From the NCBI RefSeq assembly GCF_001949145.1, contig NW_019091694.1, positions 1 through 64,000 on the forward strand: a DNA stretch of 64,000 bases. Reading direction: 5' to 3'. The translations under genes and the position numbers were made by a program. The notes under the pieces were generated by a model. That model did no database searches, was not told where the DNA came from, and saw only the letters and a list, made by a program, of their open reading frames with translations. This DNA comes from Acanthaster planci. Taxonomy: Eukaryota > Echinodermata > Asteroidea > Valvatida > Acanthasteridae. Of this stretch, positions 25,588-36,751 are shown piece by piece (position 1 is the first letter of the stretch; every line of letters begins with the position of its first letter).

Positions 25588-26590
25588 TCACTTCAAAGTG
25601 CTAAATGCCCTGTCTGCTTCGTCGGTCCAAAGGAAGGTTGCGCTGCTCCCTGCTTTTTCTGGTGACTTGGCATTGAGGGAGTGTAACGAGCGAGCAATTT
25701 TCGCAAAGTCGCGTACAAAGCGTCTATAATATGACGCTAAGCCCAGAAACGATCTGAGTTGCCCGATGTTGGTTGGAGTCGGCCAGGAACTCACTTGTTC
25801 GGTCTTACCTGAGTCTACAGATACCCCTTCTCCACTCACAATATGTCCCAAGTGGGTAACTGAGGACTTGAAGAATTGGCATTTCGTCACATCCAGCTTA
25901 AGGCCTTACTGTCTGAATCGAATGAAGACCTTTTCTAGCCTCTGAAGATGTGGGGTGAAATCAGAGGAATAGACCAAAAGGTCATCTAAATACAAGATTA
26001 GCTCTGACAGATTCAGGTCGCCAAATATCTGCTCCATTAACCGCTGAAAAGTGCTCGGACTGTTTATCAGTCCCTGGGGGAAACGCATGAACTCAAATAG
26101 TCCCCAGGGACCCTGAAGGCTGTCTTCTCGACGGAATCAGGATACATGGCAACCTGAAAGTATCCGTGCGCCATATCGAGAGATGAGAATACCTTCGCCC
26201 CACCAAGAGCTTCCAGCGACTCTTCTATTCTAGGTAACGGACATAAATCTTTCCTGGTCTTCACATTCAAGCATCTGTAATAGATGCACAATCTAAGTTT
26301 TCCATTTTTTCCGGGCTGGCATACAGACCACAAGATCTGCGGATAATATCCCACTCTAAAAGATCCTGAAGCAACTTCTTGATTTCGCCCACCTGATTCG
26401 GAGCGACTCTCCGATACGGAAGATTAACCGGAGTGCTATCATTCAGTATAATCTGGTGAGAAATGCTGTCACAGTAACCCAGGTCATAACTCCCACTCGA
26501 GAAAACATCAGAATACCTCTGAAGCAACTCGGCTGCCCAAGCTGTATCCGATAGGTTGAGATGCTTCAGGGTCATACCCAGGGGCAACAC
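25588..26590 (-). pseudogene. Gypsy pol: reverse transcriptase, four broken frames
   Basis: The N-terminal block is ELLQRYSDVFSSG (26590-26267) with PYRRVAPNQVGEIKKLLQ. Next come LRLCIYYRCLNVKTRKDLCP and FSSLDMAHGYFQVAM (26354-26067), then MRFPQGLINSPSTFQRLM with catalytic ILYLDDLLVYS (26088-25906), then VTHLGHIVSGEGVSVD and IGQLRSFLGLASYYRRFV (25890-25588). All motifs are in the canonical Ty3/gypsy order. At least three frame breaks occur. The normal DYRxLN is changed to IYYRCLN, and one stop lies near 25908. Confidence 0.9.
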
Positions 26591-26596
26591 ATATTC

Positions 26597-27728
26597 CTAA
26601 CCACCAGGAAAAGTGAAACTCTCCCCTTCTACTTCACGCTTCTCGACCCCACTTGCATTGTCAACTGCAGAGGCATCGTCAGACTCACTATGAGGGCAAT
26701 AAACTGCCGCATACTGACCTACATCGGTCACAACTTGGTGCACAGAAACACTGTTACTATCCGAGTCCGCCTCAAGGAAGATATGGTCCTCAGGAATTAC
26801 CCCTTTCAAAGATGCAACTTGAGTAAGAGCGGGGACAACCAACGGTTCCGGACTAGCTTTAGCTACGTATACATCAATACCAGCACCACTGATGTTTGCA
26901 ACACCCTCTAACACCTGACAAAAATTGGCAGACTCGTCGTCCACCCCGGGCCTCACTTCTTTAAAGCTCCCACAGACGTTAATGCATATGGGGGGCAGGC
27001 TGAACCAAGAAGCTTTTGTCAGCCATGGAATCTAAATCTGCTTCGACTCGACATTGCAATAACCTAACTGTCTCAAGAGGAATAACATTCCGCTCACTGG
27101 TAAATACACCCGACAAAGTTGTCTGTGGTGGGGCAACTTGTACCTGTGAGGATGACTCAAACCAGCGAAGTGCAATTTCCCAATCTGGGTCAAGTTGAAT
27201 CTTCCCCACGCAACCTCGTCTGGCTACAATTTGGCGCAGTGTGTTGCAGCCAAGCAATACTGGGCAATGCCCATGCCGAGCAGGGCCAACCGGCGTCTTT
27301 CTGTCCTTGGATACCAAGAAACCTGCACTAAATCTATGTCCGAAAGCCTCCAGGCAAACCTCCAGGTACCCGTGAACAGGAATCTCTAAATCGTTTGCGC
27401 CCACAAGTTTCACAAGTGTTCCTATTGGCTTTAATTTTCCAGTGCCTGTAAGGTGATTTCGATAGAACTCTGCTCATAAAAGTGCAGCCTCTGCTCCAGT
27501 ATCTAAGAGGCACTTAACTGGAATAAAATTAATCCTGATGTTACCCGTGGGCGACTTAGCCAAATGCCTACGAAGAACCTCGTCGGCGTTGAGGTTCACA
27601 CCCCCAATTTCAGTTTCAAGACTGACTTCATCACTGGCACTTACATCTGGAACACCCTTTGAACTAGTGGGCAAAAAAGAACCCTCCTCCGCTACACTGC
27701 CCTCTGCAGCGGAGGCTGAGCATTTCAC
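26597..27728 (-). pseudogene. Gypsy protease and protease-RT linker
   Basis: A frame ending near 27474 carries VKCLLDTGAEAALL, the DTGA active-site motif of retropepsins. The frame at 27413-26979 continues with KLVGANDLEIPVHGYLEVCL and PVLLGCNTLRQ, corresponding to the flap-to-C-terminal ILGxxxL region. A stop near 27474 separates the two halves. A further open stretch (26956-26597) is the linker before reverse transcriptase. Confidence 0.8.
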
Positions 27729-27770
27729 GGATTTTGTGGTTCTGTTGAGGGAGTTTGTTCTCTTTTTCTT

Positions 27771-28555
27771 TTATAACACGCTTCCACGGCATGCCCTGTC
27801 CTCTGACAGTAAGTACATTTCAATGTACTGCTTTTTTTCTGATTGCCGCGATTCTGTTGCCGAGCAAGCAGGCTTTCGATACCTGTTCGACTGCTGTGTG
27901 CTCAAATTGGATTGTTGGGTAACTAGCTTGTGTGTGGATTCCACCAATTGTTTCTGAAATCTATCTTTTAGCACGGACGTGGCTCTACACGCAGCAGCAG
28001 TGTTATTATCAGGGTCACATTCCCCTAAATTACGCTGTTCTCGCTCTGGGAACAACTCCAGCGCAAGCTCGCGCAACTCAAAGAAAGTTATGGTAGGGTT
28101 ACCGTACAACGCCTTACGCAGCTCACGCTTGACAGAGATATCCCTAACTCCATTCACAAATTTCTTAATGAGTGTTTTCTCGCGAGGCATTTTTAGTGAC
28201 TCTCTTTGCCTCTGGTCAGGCGCAGCAGCTTCCATTTTATCATGCAGGCGTATCAGAGCTCGCCCAAGTTCACCTAGGCTCTCTTCTGGTAATTGAGTGC
28301 GCGAATTAAGTGCCCTTGTCAATGACTGAACTGTTTTGGGTGGACCAAACCGTTTAGTGAGAAGAGCCGCCAGTTTGGGGAAAATGTCCCTAAATTCCGG
28401 GGGGGGGGGACAGAAGCACTTCCTCTTTGGCAGAACCGTCCATGTAATCAAGGGCAGTGCCGAGTCTCTCCGCATCGTTCAAGCCAGACTGCCTGACATA
28501 GGTGTCAAAATCTGAAAGCCATTCCTTAATAGTTGGGTCCCCTGGCTCACGGGGT
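27771..28555 (-). pseudogene. Gypsy gag body with CCHC zinc knuckle, frameshifted
   Basis: The upstream frame reads PTIKEWLSDFDTYVRQSGLN followed by DAERLGTALDYMDGSAKEE. The frame changes at an 11-C run near 28400 and continues PEFRDIFPKLAALLTKRFG through to RELALELFPEREQRN. After an A-run near 27830 it shifts again into CTYCQRTGHAVEAC, a CX2CX4HX4C knuckle. Both shifts are at homopolymers, so sequencing error is as plausible as decay. Confidence 0.8.
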
Positions 28556-28566
28556 CAGCCACAAAA

Positions 28567-29063
28567 TCTAACCCAAACCCTATCCCTACCCCTAACAATA
28601 TCCGAAACCCCAACCCTATCTCAAACCCTAATCCTAACCCTATCCATAACCCCAACCCTATCTCAAACCCTAACCCTACCCGTAACCCTATCCGTAACCC
28701 TAACCCTATCTCTAACCCTACACGTAACCCTATCTCTAACCCTATCCTTAACCCTATCTCTAACCCTAACCCTACCCCTAACCCTATCCGTAACCCCAAC
28801 CCTATCTCAAACCCTAACTCTAACCCTATCTCTAACCCNTAACCTTATCCGTAACCCTTCCCCTTTCTTTAACCCTACCCCTACCCCTAACCCTAACCCT
28901 AACCGTACCCGTAACCCTATCTGTAACCCTAACCCTATCTGTAACCCTACCCCTAACCCTATCTCTAACCCTAACCCTATCCGTAACCCTAACCCTATCT
29001 CTAACCCTAACCCTACCCCTAACCCTATCTGTAACCCTAACCCTATCTCTAACCTTAGATAAC
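28567..29063. repeat. Degenerate telomere-like (TAACCC) repeat array inside gypsy gag
   Basis: About 500 bp consist of imperfect units such as taaccctaaccctatctc and taaccctatccg. These are mixtures of CCCTAA hexamers and variants (CCCTAT, CCCTAC, TCTAAC, CCGTAA). The C-rich strand is on the plus strand throughout. An N occurs at 28839. The array is flanked on both sides by gag coding sequence of the same gypsy element. Confidence 0.85.
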
Positions 29064-29083
29064 CTAGCAGTGGCTACTCGCAG

Positions 29084-29176
29084 TTATCTTAAATTTTGGA
29101 ATGCACCAGCAAGGGTTTCAGCTAACGCTTGATTTGACTGGCGTAATGCTTCAGCCACGCCGTCGGGCAGTGCCAT
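29084..29176 (-). pseudogene. Gypsy gag N-terminus, separated from its body
   Basis: A 30-codon frame starts MALPDGVAEALRQSNQALAE and ends QNLR, then a stop immediately before the telomere-like array. The polar helical sequence starting soon after a leader is typical of a Ty3/gypsy gag start. The frame of the gag body resumes on the other side of the array at about 28555 (PTIKEWL). Confidence 0.7.
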
Positions 29177-29596
29177 GTTTTAAAACGGTTCAGAGATGCG
29201 GAAGAACTCTATCACATCAAAACCAAACTGTATTATTCATTTAAAAAAGAGACTGTCACGGACGATTTAAAATACAGCGCTTACATGTGAATTCTAAGGA
29301 AAGGCTAATCGCGTCACCTGGTATAACTAATGCATGAAAGACAAACACTCATAAACTCCATCAGGGTAACAAAAACAAAATCCGATATCTATAATCAAAG
29401 ATGAGATTAAAGGGACTCATAAATAATAATCTCCCTCCAATGCGAGCATTATTTTACATGAAAATTACATGTACATAGTTTGTGCTTCCTAACACTTCAC
29501 AAATTGAGACACACAACAAAACTACATGTATAGAACCCAACACTGGGAGTTTCTTGAAATTTTGAATTAATTATACAAGTACATGTCCAAGGCCCA

Positions 29597-29995
29597 GCAT
29601 CCTGTCTACGACGCCACAATCTGTCGGGAGATGGCCTACCCGCCCAGCCGGTGACTAGGGCGGGGTCCGCCTCCCTAATTGAAGAAAGAAGGCTGGAGAT
29701 GGAAATGTACCACTCTTCTCGCTGCTGGTTTATTATTCGCCAGTCGACGAAGTTCAACTGCGGTACACACAAAGAGAATAAAATAAACCCTGGAATAAAA
29801 TAACCAAGTCCATAATTACTTAATTATGATCTCATTTTTTATTGGTGAATTGCGTGCTTAAACTACGCATCAATTCACAAAAGCAATAAAGCCCTTTCAG
29901 CTTACCCCAGTATATCCTGGTATAGTAAGTGTGACCGAGCCAAAGGGTGGGTATCGCCCACGTACACCACGGACGCTATAAAATAAAATACACGC
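29597..29995 (-). mobile_element. Candidate gypsy 5' LTR and primer-binding site
   Basis: On the minus strand, TGGCGTCGTAGACAGGATG (29615-29597) resembles a tRNA primer-binding site about 420 bp before the gag ATG. Upstream are AATAAACCAGCAGC, CAATAAAAAATG and TATAAAATAAAATAC words, as expected for R/U5 and U3 of an LTR. LTR ends cannot be fixed because the second LTR is missing. Confidence 0.35.
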
Positions 29996-29999
29996 TACA

Positions 30000-32600
30000 G
30001 TGATTCGATCAGCTTACGACACTGATGTACACATAGAAAACCTCAAAACTAGGGTTGTCATAATTTGACTATAGTAAGCACGGGGGGGGGATTTCAAGTC
30101 ATTTAGGAACATGCGGGCCTGTAAATGATAAAAAAATACTTACGTCCAAAGAAGCCAGTAAAGGACTTTTCTCTTCTAATAACCAGTACTAGTAGTAGTG
30201 GTCCTTGACAAATTCCAAAGCAAGAGAAAGCGTGTTTTGTCACGTAGGCACCAGCCTAGTACGTTCATCGCTGCCCGAATATTCCTGCGCTATTAATAAG
30301 GCGTCCTGTGCTCAGTGCCCTCATTTGATATCTAAAATGTAACTATGTAGGGATCTGGGAATTCCCCATCAAATTTAGCGAATTGTGTGACCTTTGAACC
30401 TTGTGCACGTCTTCAAGGCGTGATTGGGCCCACGTGGGTGCACAGAATGTACATGTACAGTACAAGTATTTTCTGTAGGTCTTGCTTGTCAGCCGGAAGT
30501 GGCCTACAATGTGATACTTTTTGGGGGCACTGAAGTTGGGCGGATTTCCAAGGTTTTTTTTCGGGAGAGCGGAGAGTGCTGTGCGAGACGACTGGGTGGA
30601 TGGACGTTGTGATGGTTCGGCCGGGAATCACGTAGATTAGCACCGATTTAATTGTCCAAGCAGTTGTGATTGTAAAAGAAATCCAGTCCGCTTGAACACC
30701 CAAGTCTTTCAGTGCCAACTTTCTTTTTGCCTGCCTGGCCTCCAATTCCCCCTTCAGGGGCCGGACCGCTACACCTATTTATTGTAAAAAGCTTAAATAT
30801 GAAATATGACCACAAACTTAAGCCACAAACCAAGTTACGATGTTTGTTTACATAGGTGTTATTTGTAGGTCAGTGTACAAAGATCACCGTAATCCGGCCA
30901 GGTCACATGCAAGTTAATCAGACGATTTCTCATGTTTGGGGATTTCTCTGGACGTGCAATAATCTAACAGCGCGGTGCTGCACAAAATACGTGCCTCCAA
31001 TAAGACTGGCTATGGTGTTACAAAAAGTCCTGACCCCCACAACAATTCAATGTATGGGATCGATTAGGAATATTAGCAAAGGCTCAAAGTCTACCAGGCT
31101 GTAGTGAACACTGCCATGCGCTTGTGAATTGTCTGCAGCAATCACGCGTGACTGTTGAATCACTTCCATAGTCTGGCTACCCAAGCTAATGAAGATCAGA
31201 GGACCAGAAAAGAGGTTCTCAGACTTCAGAGCACAGAGGAAGGTCCTTAAAGACCGGTACTAAAAGATTGCTCCTTGAGCGCCTGGATAAAGACCAAGCC
31301 TTCTGGATGGGTGTCCTGTGGTCGGACGAGACTAGGATGAGCTTTAGCATTTTTTGTGGTTGTCTTAGGAATCGAAAACGTCAATACTCCAGAAAGAATA
31401 CCAGCTCGAGAGCGGGATAACTCTTTAAGGTTGAAACAAATAGACAATCAGGAAAATAATTTGAGTGAGTGAACAACCAGGCAACAAGGCTCATGTAACT
31501 ACATGTGTCTTATAATGCATATTTGAAAAAAGTTATTTTATTGCTCGTGCATAATAACTATAGAACCACAATTGATGAAGAAAAAAGATAGAGTTACAAA
31601 TACAAACTAATGAAATATAATCTATCGTAAAGGTAATAAACTAAATTAGTTGAATAAAAAAACAAACTATGACTTTTTCTCAAATAAACCTGCCGCCGAT
31701 TTTACGAACTCGATAGCTGCGCGACAAATTAAGACCAGTTAAGTCGCGACTTTCGCAACAAACTATGGCGTAACTTATACGGAGTCATTTTAGACGGAAC
31801 AAATCGAATCGAAAATGGATTTGATTAATTTATCGTGTTCGGTTAGTCTTATTATCATTGCTGAACGAAAAACGTACAACTTTAGAGGGAAATAAAGAAC
31901 TTGTTTGGCTTCAAGAACTGTAAGATTTTCTGTCCGATTCTGACAAAGAAAAGACGAAAATGTTTTCAAAATGGCGGCTGGAAGTGATTTATCGGCTGTT
32001 GGACGACTGTTGTTATATTGAAAAGGAACAGCCGTCGTAAAGCCGCTTTTGTCATTGTGTAAGAAATTAACACTTTTCGAGAAATTGAACCGAAGTAGCT
32101 GCGGCATAAATTTGTGCGGCAAGGCTTACATAAGGTTTCAAGTTACGCCACGTTTCGTGAAATCGGCTAAAACTGAAACTTTTCAACATTCTACTTGTAA
32201 GGCGAAGATTAGACGTGATCTGAAAAGACTGAAAAACAGGATTGTCTGCTGGTTTGTTTGTTAGCACGGAGCGCTCGGCTCGAGAATCCAACCTGCCCGG
32301 GGCCACTTAGTAAAGCTCACTTCATATACATATAACCTCGCTGAATTCTAACCAATACTACAGGTCGAAGTTTCTCCGATGGAGCATAATGCCTGTCCCT
32401 GCGCCACGTTACTCCCCTCCCTCTGGTTCACAGAACGATGTTTCTCCCCTACCCTAGCTTATTAACCTCAGATGCCTCTGAGCATGAGGATTACTAAACC
32501 TAAGTTACATTCCAAAATAACATGTTTTTTTCCTTTCGCATCTTTTCTGTCGATAAAACATTCCAAACAAACGCCCCAAGAAACTTGTCTTGCACCTTCG
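30000..32600. other. Intergenic, nothing recognised
   Basis: No exon, RNA or element could be supported on either strand. A poly-G tract occurs at about 30083, and an AT-rich stretch runs from about 31500 to 31680. Open stretches are short and lack motifs. Confidence 0.4.
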
Positions 32601-32611
32601 TCCCTTTAGGG

Positions 32612-35266
32612 CTAACGCTGTCCGGTTCCATAAGCAGCCCCACTAGCCATTTCAAGCATTTTGATAATTTTTCCTTCTTTCAAATCGCTCTTTTCGTCAG
32701 CGAGTATTTCCTTGGTGAACTCCTGGGAGGAGGATAAAACAAGTCATTTTTTGTCAAATAGAAAAGCATCAACATACCACCCCATAAATTTGTCTTTTTG
32801 GATTCGTTATAGAACTCGGATATACATGAGATTTTAAATTTGCAAACGAAGCATGAAAGCAAGCCAAATCCCCTCAGACAGAGAAACAACTAAAACTAAA
32901 ATTACTAAATCAAACATCAAATCACAAAGATATCAAATAAAACAAAAAACAATGAGCATATCACAGAAATTGTAATGTAATGGGCGAACATAACGTCAGT
33001 AGCATCAACTCTATAAGAGGGCAAGGTTTTCCTATTCCAATATGAGTTATAACACCCCAGGGTGTTAGGGTTAAGGTCTGGTACAAACCTAACCAAAAAT
33101 GAGAACCAAAGACATACAGGAATCATGAAAACTGGGAGATTAAAAGCAACAGTTTGGAAAGATAGACAAGAAGGAACAGGACTTTTAATTGCTTAATCTT
33201 TTCTTGCAAGGCACTGTTGGAGACTTGACGTACAGTTAACCGGGAAGGACATGAATTTAATACAAAATAACAAAAGAAGCATAGAACTCACTGTCCAAAT
33301 TTTCTTGACAAAGGCTTTGTCTGTGCTGACTTTTGCCTTTTTCAGGGGTGAAACGCTGGGCCCAATCCAAGTGATAAAGGCAAACTTATCTCTAGTGTCA
33401 ACTTCGAACTTTGCATAGGCATAACATCGGTCGTCTTCTGCCGAAAGAAAATCGTACGAACCGACCGTTAGGCCTTCAGGATACATTATATATTCAGTTT
33501 GGAACATTTCTCAAACCTTCGTTTGCCTCAAGCCGCAGCTTCAGTATCGTTGATTTAAGGTTTCTTATCGGGGGGATCTGGAATAACATGGATACCGCTA
33601 TACTTGAAAGCAACGACAGATTGAAATGATGGGACCAAAGGGGAAAAGCCGCAGCCGAACACACAGCGGAGAAACGGCTTACGTCTTCCCAGACACTTTC
33701 GTACTTCCGGGCCAGTTGCGGAAATCATGATTTCTTTCATCCCTATTGGATTAAAGCATGTTAAAGCAAATGATTGCCCCAAAAGTCCGCATTTCGGGGA
33801 AGGGATGTCGATCTCCCAAATACAAGACGATGACAACGGCCGATATCCCGGCACAGCGAGCGAGCTCTCCTGACTTTGTCCAGTAAAGCCAGATATACGT
33901 CCAATCCATCTACGCACAAGAACCGAAAATGTTACCTATGTGATATACTGAAAAAGCCACAGGATGCCAACGAAAGGGTTGAAAAGGGGTCTCGTTCTTG
34001 TTCAAAGGGCGGAGTTTCAGAACTCACGTGTTCCATTTCTTTTGGATTGCGTGAAATATCATTTTGAAGGATAGTTTACCGTGGATCAAATAAACATGGC
34101 ATTATCCCCAATAAAGGCACAGTGTCATTTTCAACTGCATAAGCTTACAGCTCACCAGCTCACCGAGGGAGGAAGCTAGCTTGATAGACACAGTGAACTG
34201 CTTTTGTGTGTATATCATCCCGTTCCCTAAAGACTGATCCACGAAGCCGCACCCCTTTAACACGACCTGTTCTTCTTCTATGTCACACGGCCACCCTCGT
34301 TCCCCAAAGCGGTACCACGTTGGTTCCCATCGTACCACTTGCGAGATGGTAACCCCTGGTACATAATGAGAAATGGAAATATTCCACGATGGGAGATTTA
34401 AATAATGGTTGTATTACGAGACGCAGATTCACGCGTGACGTGACGTAAAGGTGTCATGAAACGACAAGACTAAAGGCGCCTTATTTCCATATCTACGCAT
34501 TTTTGGCTACGTTGCACACACGATGCGTTCATGCGTTTCACTTTCAAGGACACAAAAATCGACTCCATTAACATAACGCACGTGTGCGATGCGTTTGGTT
34601 TTTGTAAACGAAATTTCCAGAGTTGGGAGCCACAAGCCCCAAATTCGTAATTGATAGAAATATCTCCATGTTCGGTCCCGGTAATGATACCCCGCACTGC
34701 AAATAACTCGCAGGATCACCGGAGTCAGGTTGGTGTAGTGGCTCTTCCCTCGCCTTCCACCTCTGCGACCCACGTTCGAATCCCAACTAGGTCAGCATGT
34801 GGATTGAGTTTTCAGTCCCTGTCTGACTCCGTGGGTTCTTCCGGGAATATTCATCCGGGGTTTTCCTCCTACCTCTAAAACTGAACATTTCATTTTCTTC
34901 TTAATTACCACTTCATCCTGTAATTGGCGATAAGTGCGCTGTTGGTTGAACAGAAATAAACTTTTAAAAATGAACAAAAATATCTATGAGCTTGCGCTTT
35001 GAAATTAGCGCTTTAAATAGAATGTGCCCTCATTGGGGCCTAGGCTGGTTGGTATTTTGTGCATGTAGGATCGCGGATATTACAGCTTTTGGATGGTCAT
35101 AACACAAAAGGGCTTGGCTTAATGGCCATCGGTCTTTTGGATTCTGAAGTCACCATGCATTCTGTGATTGTTGTGTTCAATACCTCCAAGAAGATCCAAC
35201 AGGTCGCTATATTCCATACCACAGTCACCCGGCACGATGATTTTGCCGTCGTATGTAGCAGTGCAC
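32612..35266 (-). CDS. Coactosin-like (COTL1-type) protein, three 3' coding exons; first exon not found
   Basis: Exons 35266-35184 (83 nt), 33437-33292 (146 nt) and 32722-32612 (111 nt) splice in phase to give 113 codons including the stop, with the first base belonging to a split codon. Blocks are CTATYDGKIIVPGDCGMEYS, DDRCYAYAKF, RDKFAFITWIG, KKAKVSTDKAFVKKIW and the C-terminal EFTKEILADEKSDLKEGKII. They align to the ADF-homology protein coactosin-like, an F-actin binder, over roughly residues 27-142 of human COTL1. The Lys of DKFAFITWIG sits where human COTL1 has its actin-binding Lys75. The first donor (G|GTATTG) is weak. The N-terminal exon, expected to end in the TG of a Trp codon, was not located. 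Confidence 0.85.
34164..34355 (-). CDS. Unassigned internal exon candidate inside coactosin-like intron
   Basis: 192 nt have no stop in the relevant frame, a good acceptor (ATGTACCAG|GGGTTACC) and a good donor (CTCG|GTGAGC). Both ends are phase 1, the same phase as the intron between coactosin-like exons 35184 and 33437, so it could be included without breaking that frame. The translation contains VVRWEPTWYRFGERGWP, EEEQVVLKGCGF and QFTVSIKLASSLG, a beta-strand-like alternation. I do not recognise the domain. It could also belong to another gene or be a relic. Confidence 0.4.
34720..34960 (+). mobile_element. tRNA-derived SINE
   Basis: A polymerase III A-box-like word (TTGGTGTAGTGGC, about 34730) is followed about 35 bp later by a B-box (GTTCGAATCCC, about 34774) in a tRNA-like spacing. 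A non-tRNA tail follows, ending in a pyrimidine-rich segment near 34880-34920. The tRNA-like part does not fold into a complete functional tRNA that I can draw. It lies in an intron of the coactosin-like gene, antisense to it. Confidence 0.65.
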
Positions 35267-35609
35267 CTGAGCATTGATATTTGAGCAAATTGGATCATAA
35301 GACAAACAAATTATATCGAGCATTAGGCTTTGTCTGAATAATATGGCTATGGCTAGAAAGAGCAGGTGCGCTTATAGACTAATTCGATTTGACACCATAA
35401 CTGCGCTGGTACCCATAGATATGAAATAAAAAGACTAGATCGGCAGTGCGTGAATATAGGTGCGCATTCTTTGTGCCATAATTGTACATCATTTTTTGAA
35501 GTCTCTCTTGGACACACAAAATGAACGTAAAGTATTCAGGTAAATGTATCTTCCTCTAGCACGTGACCCTCCAGACAAGACCACGCTTGACTCACGCACT
35601 GCCGATTTG

Positions 35610-36135
35610 TCAGTAACTTAAAGCCAAATTAAAAACAGATAAAAACAAACTTTTAAAAAAATTCATACTAGGTAAGAAACTGAAAGTAATAATCTACTTT
35701 TACGAAAGATTCTAATATTTTATTTAACCTTTGCTGACAACAGCTGCGTTATATCAAATCAAGGGAACATGGAACCCATCAACTACAGGTAGGTAGATCT
35801 TTGCAGTGTTTTACAATCTCGTTTTTACGTAAGCACGGGCAGTGAAAACAAACGTGCATGAACAAAGAGACCTGGGTACGATATCGCCGGACGTGAAAGG
35901 TCGTTAATGAGATTCGGTTTATACCCATCACCAGGTGACTTTTCCTGAATATTAGTTGAGGAAGATAAAGGTCAAATTCCAACATGAGTGTTTAATGGGG
36001 TGGTTTCAGTTAGGAATTATTCTTTCAAAAAGTTTCGAACGTGATAGGACGACCCAAAGTAAAAATCCCCATAGGCAGTCCGCCTTCTGTTCCGGAAGCT
36101 CGCCGCGTTAGTACCTTTACTTTCGGGCTCTATTC
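35610..36135 (+). repeat. Second copy of the CCTGAAAGT-ended dispersed repeat
   Basis: Sequence from about aaaaacagata (35630) to ctttcgggctctatt (36130) parallels 23280-23790. Shared long words include gcagtgaaaacaaacgtgca and gtacgatatcgccgg. The right terminus here reads ACTTTCGGG. The copies differ by many substitutions, so both are old. Confidence 0.7.
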
Positions 36136-36751
36136 TAATTAGACTAAAGACATTCAGCATGATGCTGCCATATTTGTATTGTTCCGTCAAACCCCCTTGG
36201 CAATAGTATAACAGCTTCACATGTTGTTAAAATGGGAACAGACTATTTTCCTTCCAGCCTCGGTTTGGTTAAATTGCTTTGAATGGTAGTAGAGCAAAAT
36301 AACTGCCGCATCAGTTGCGAATCCAGCAGGGGGAAGGACTTTCCCCCGCCACACACACAACTAAGTGTGTATTTGCCTGCAACTGGGGACCCCCTATTGT
36401 TCCTCTTTTGTTTGTACTTCAACTGTTTTAGAAGACCACCCATATGTTTTGTACACAGTTATCAATCGGAGACCCTCTCAATCGGGGACCTTATTGTCCT
36501 CTATTGGTCAGGGTCCCAAATTGAATGCAGAAACAAACTCCACACACATCCACCAAAAGCTGGATACGCCACTGTGTCCAATGACAGAGGTCAATGGCAG
36601 CTGGTCAGCCTAGCGATTGCAGTTACTTCCATCTTCTATCTGTAACAATGCTTAAATACAGCGGTTTAATTGCAAAAGGCACAGAAAACACAGTTCGAAC
36701 TGTACGGCCGAGCTGTAATTCAGTGTACTAAAATGGAGATTCTGTATTATT

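Larger units (their letters stand above)
24832..29176 (-). mobile_element. Ty3/gypsy LTR retrotransposon, internally broken, lacking integrase and 3' LTR
   Basis: Reading right to left on the minus strand: gag start (29176), gag body (28555-27771), zinc knuckle (about 27820), protease (27728-26979), reverse transcriptase (26590-25588) and RNase H (25569 to about 24900). The sequence ends before the integrase zinc finger and core. Frameshifts or stops separate most blocks, some at homopolymers. A telomere-like array (28567-29063) splits gag. The left truncation at about 24830 lies just beyond the end of duplication copy 2. Confidence 0.9.

Noticed and set aside
26561-26911. Plus-strand open frame over gypsy pol
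   Set aside because: Antisense to the protease-reverse transcriptase region; no motif of its own.
28502-29062. Long plus-strand open frame of about 186 codons
   Set aside because: It is the translation of the TAACCC-type array, with a repetitive TLSLT/NPNP pattern, and not a gene.
34730-34800. Functional tRNA gene
   Set aside because: A- and B-box words are present, but I cannot draw a complete cloverleaf and the sequence continues as a SINE-like tail.
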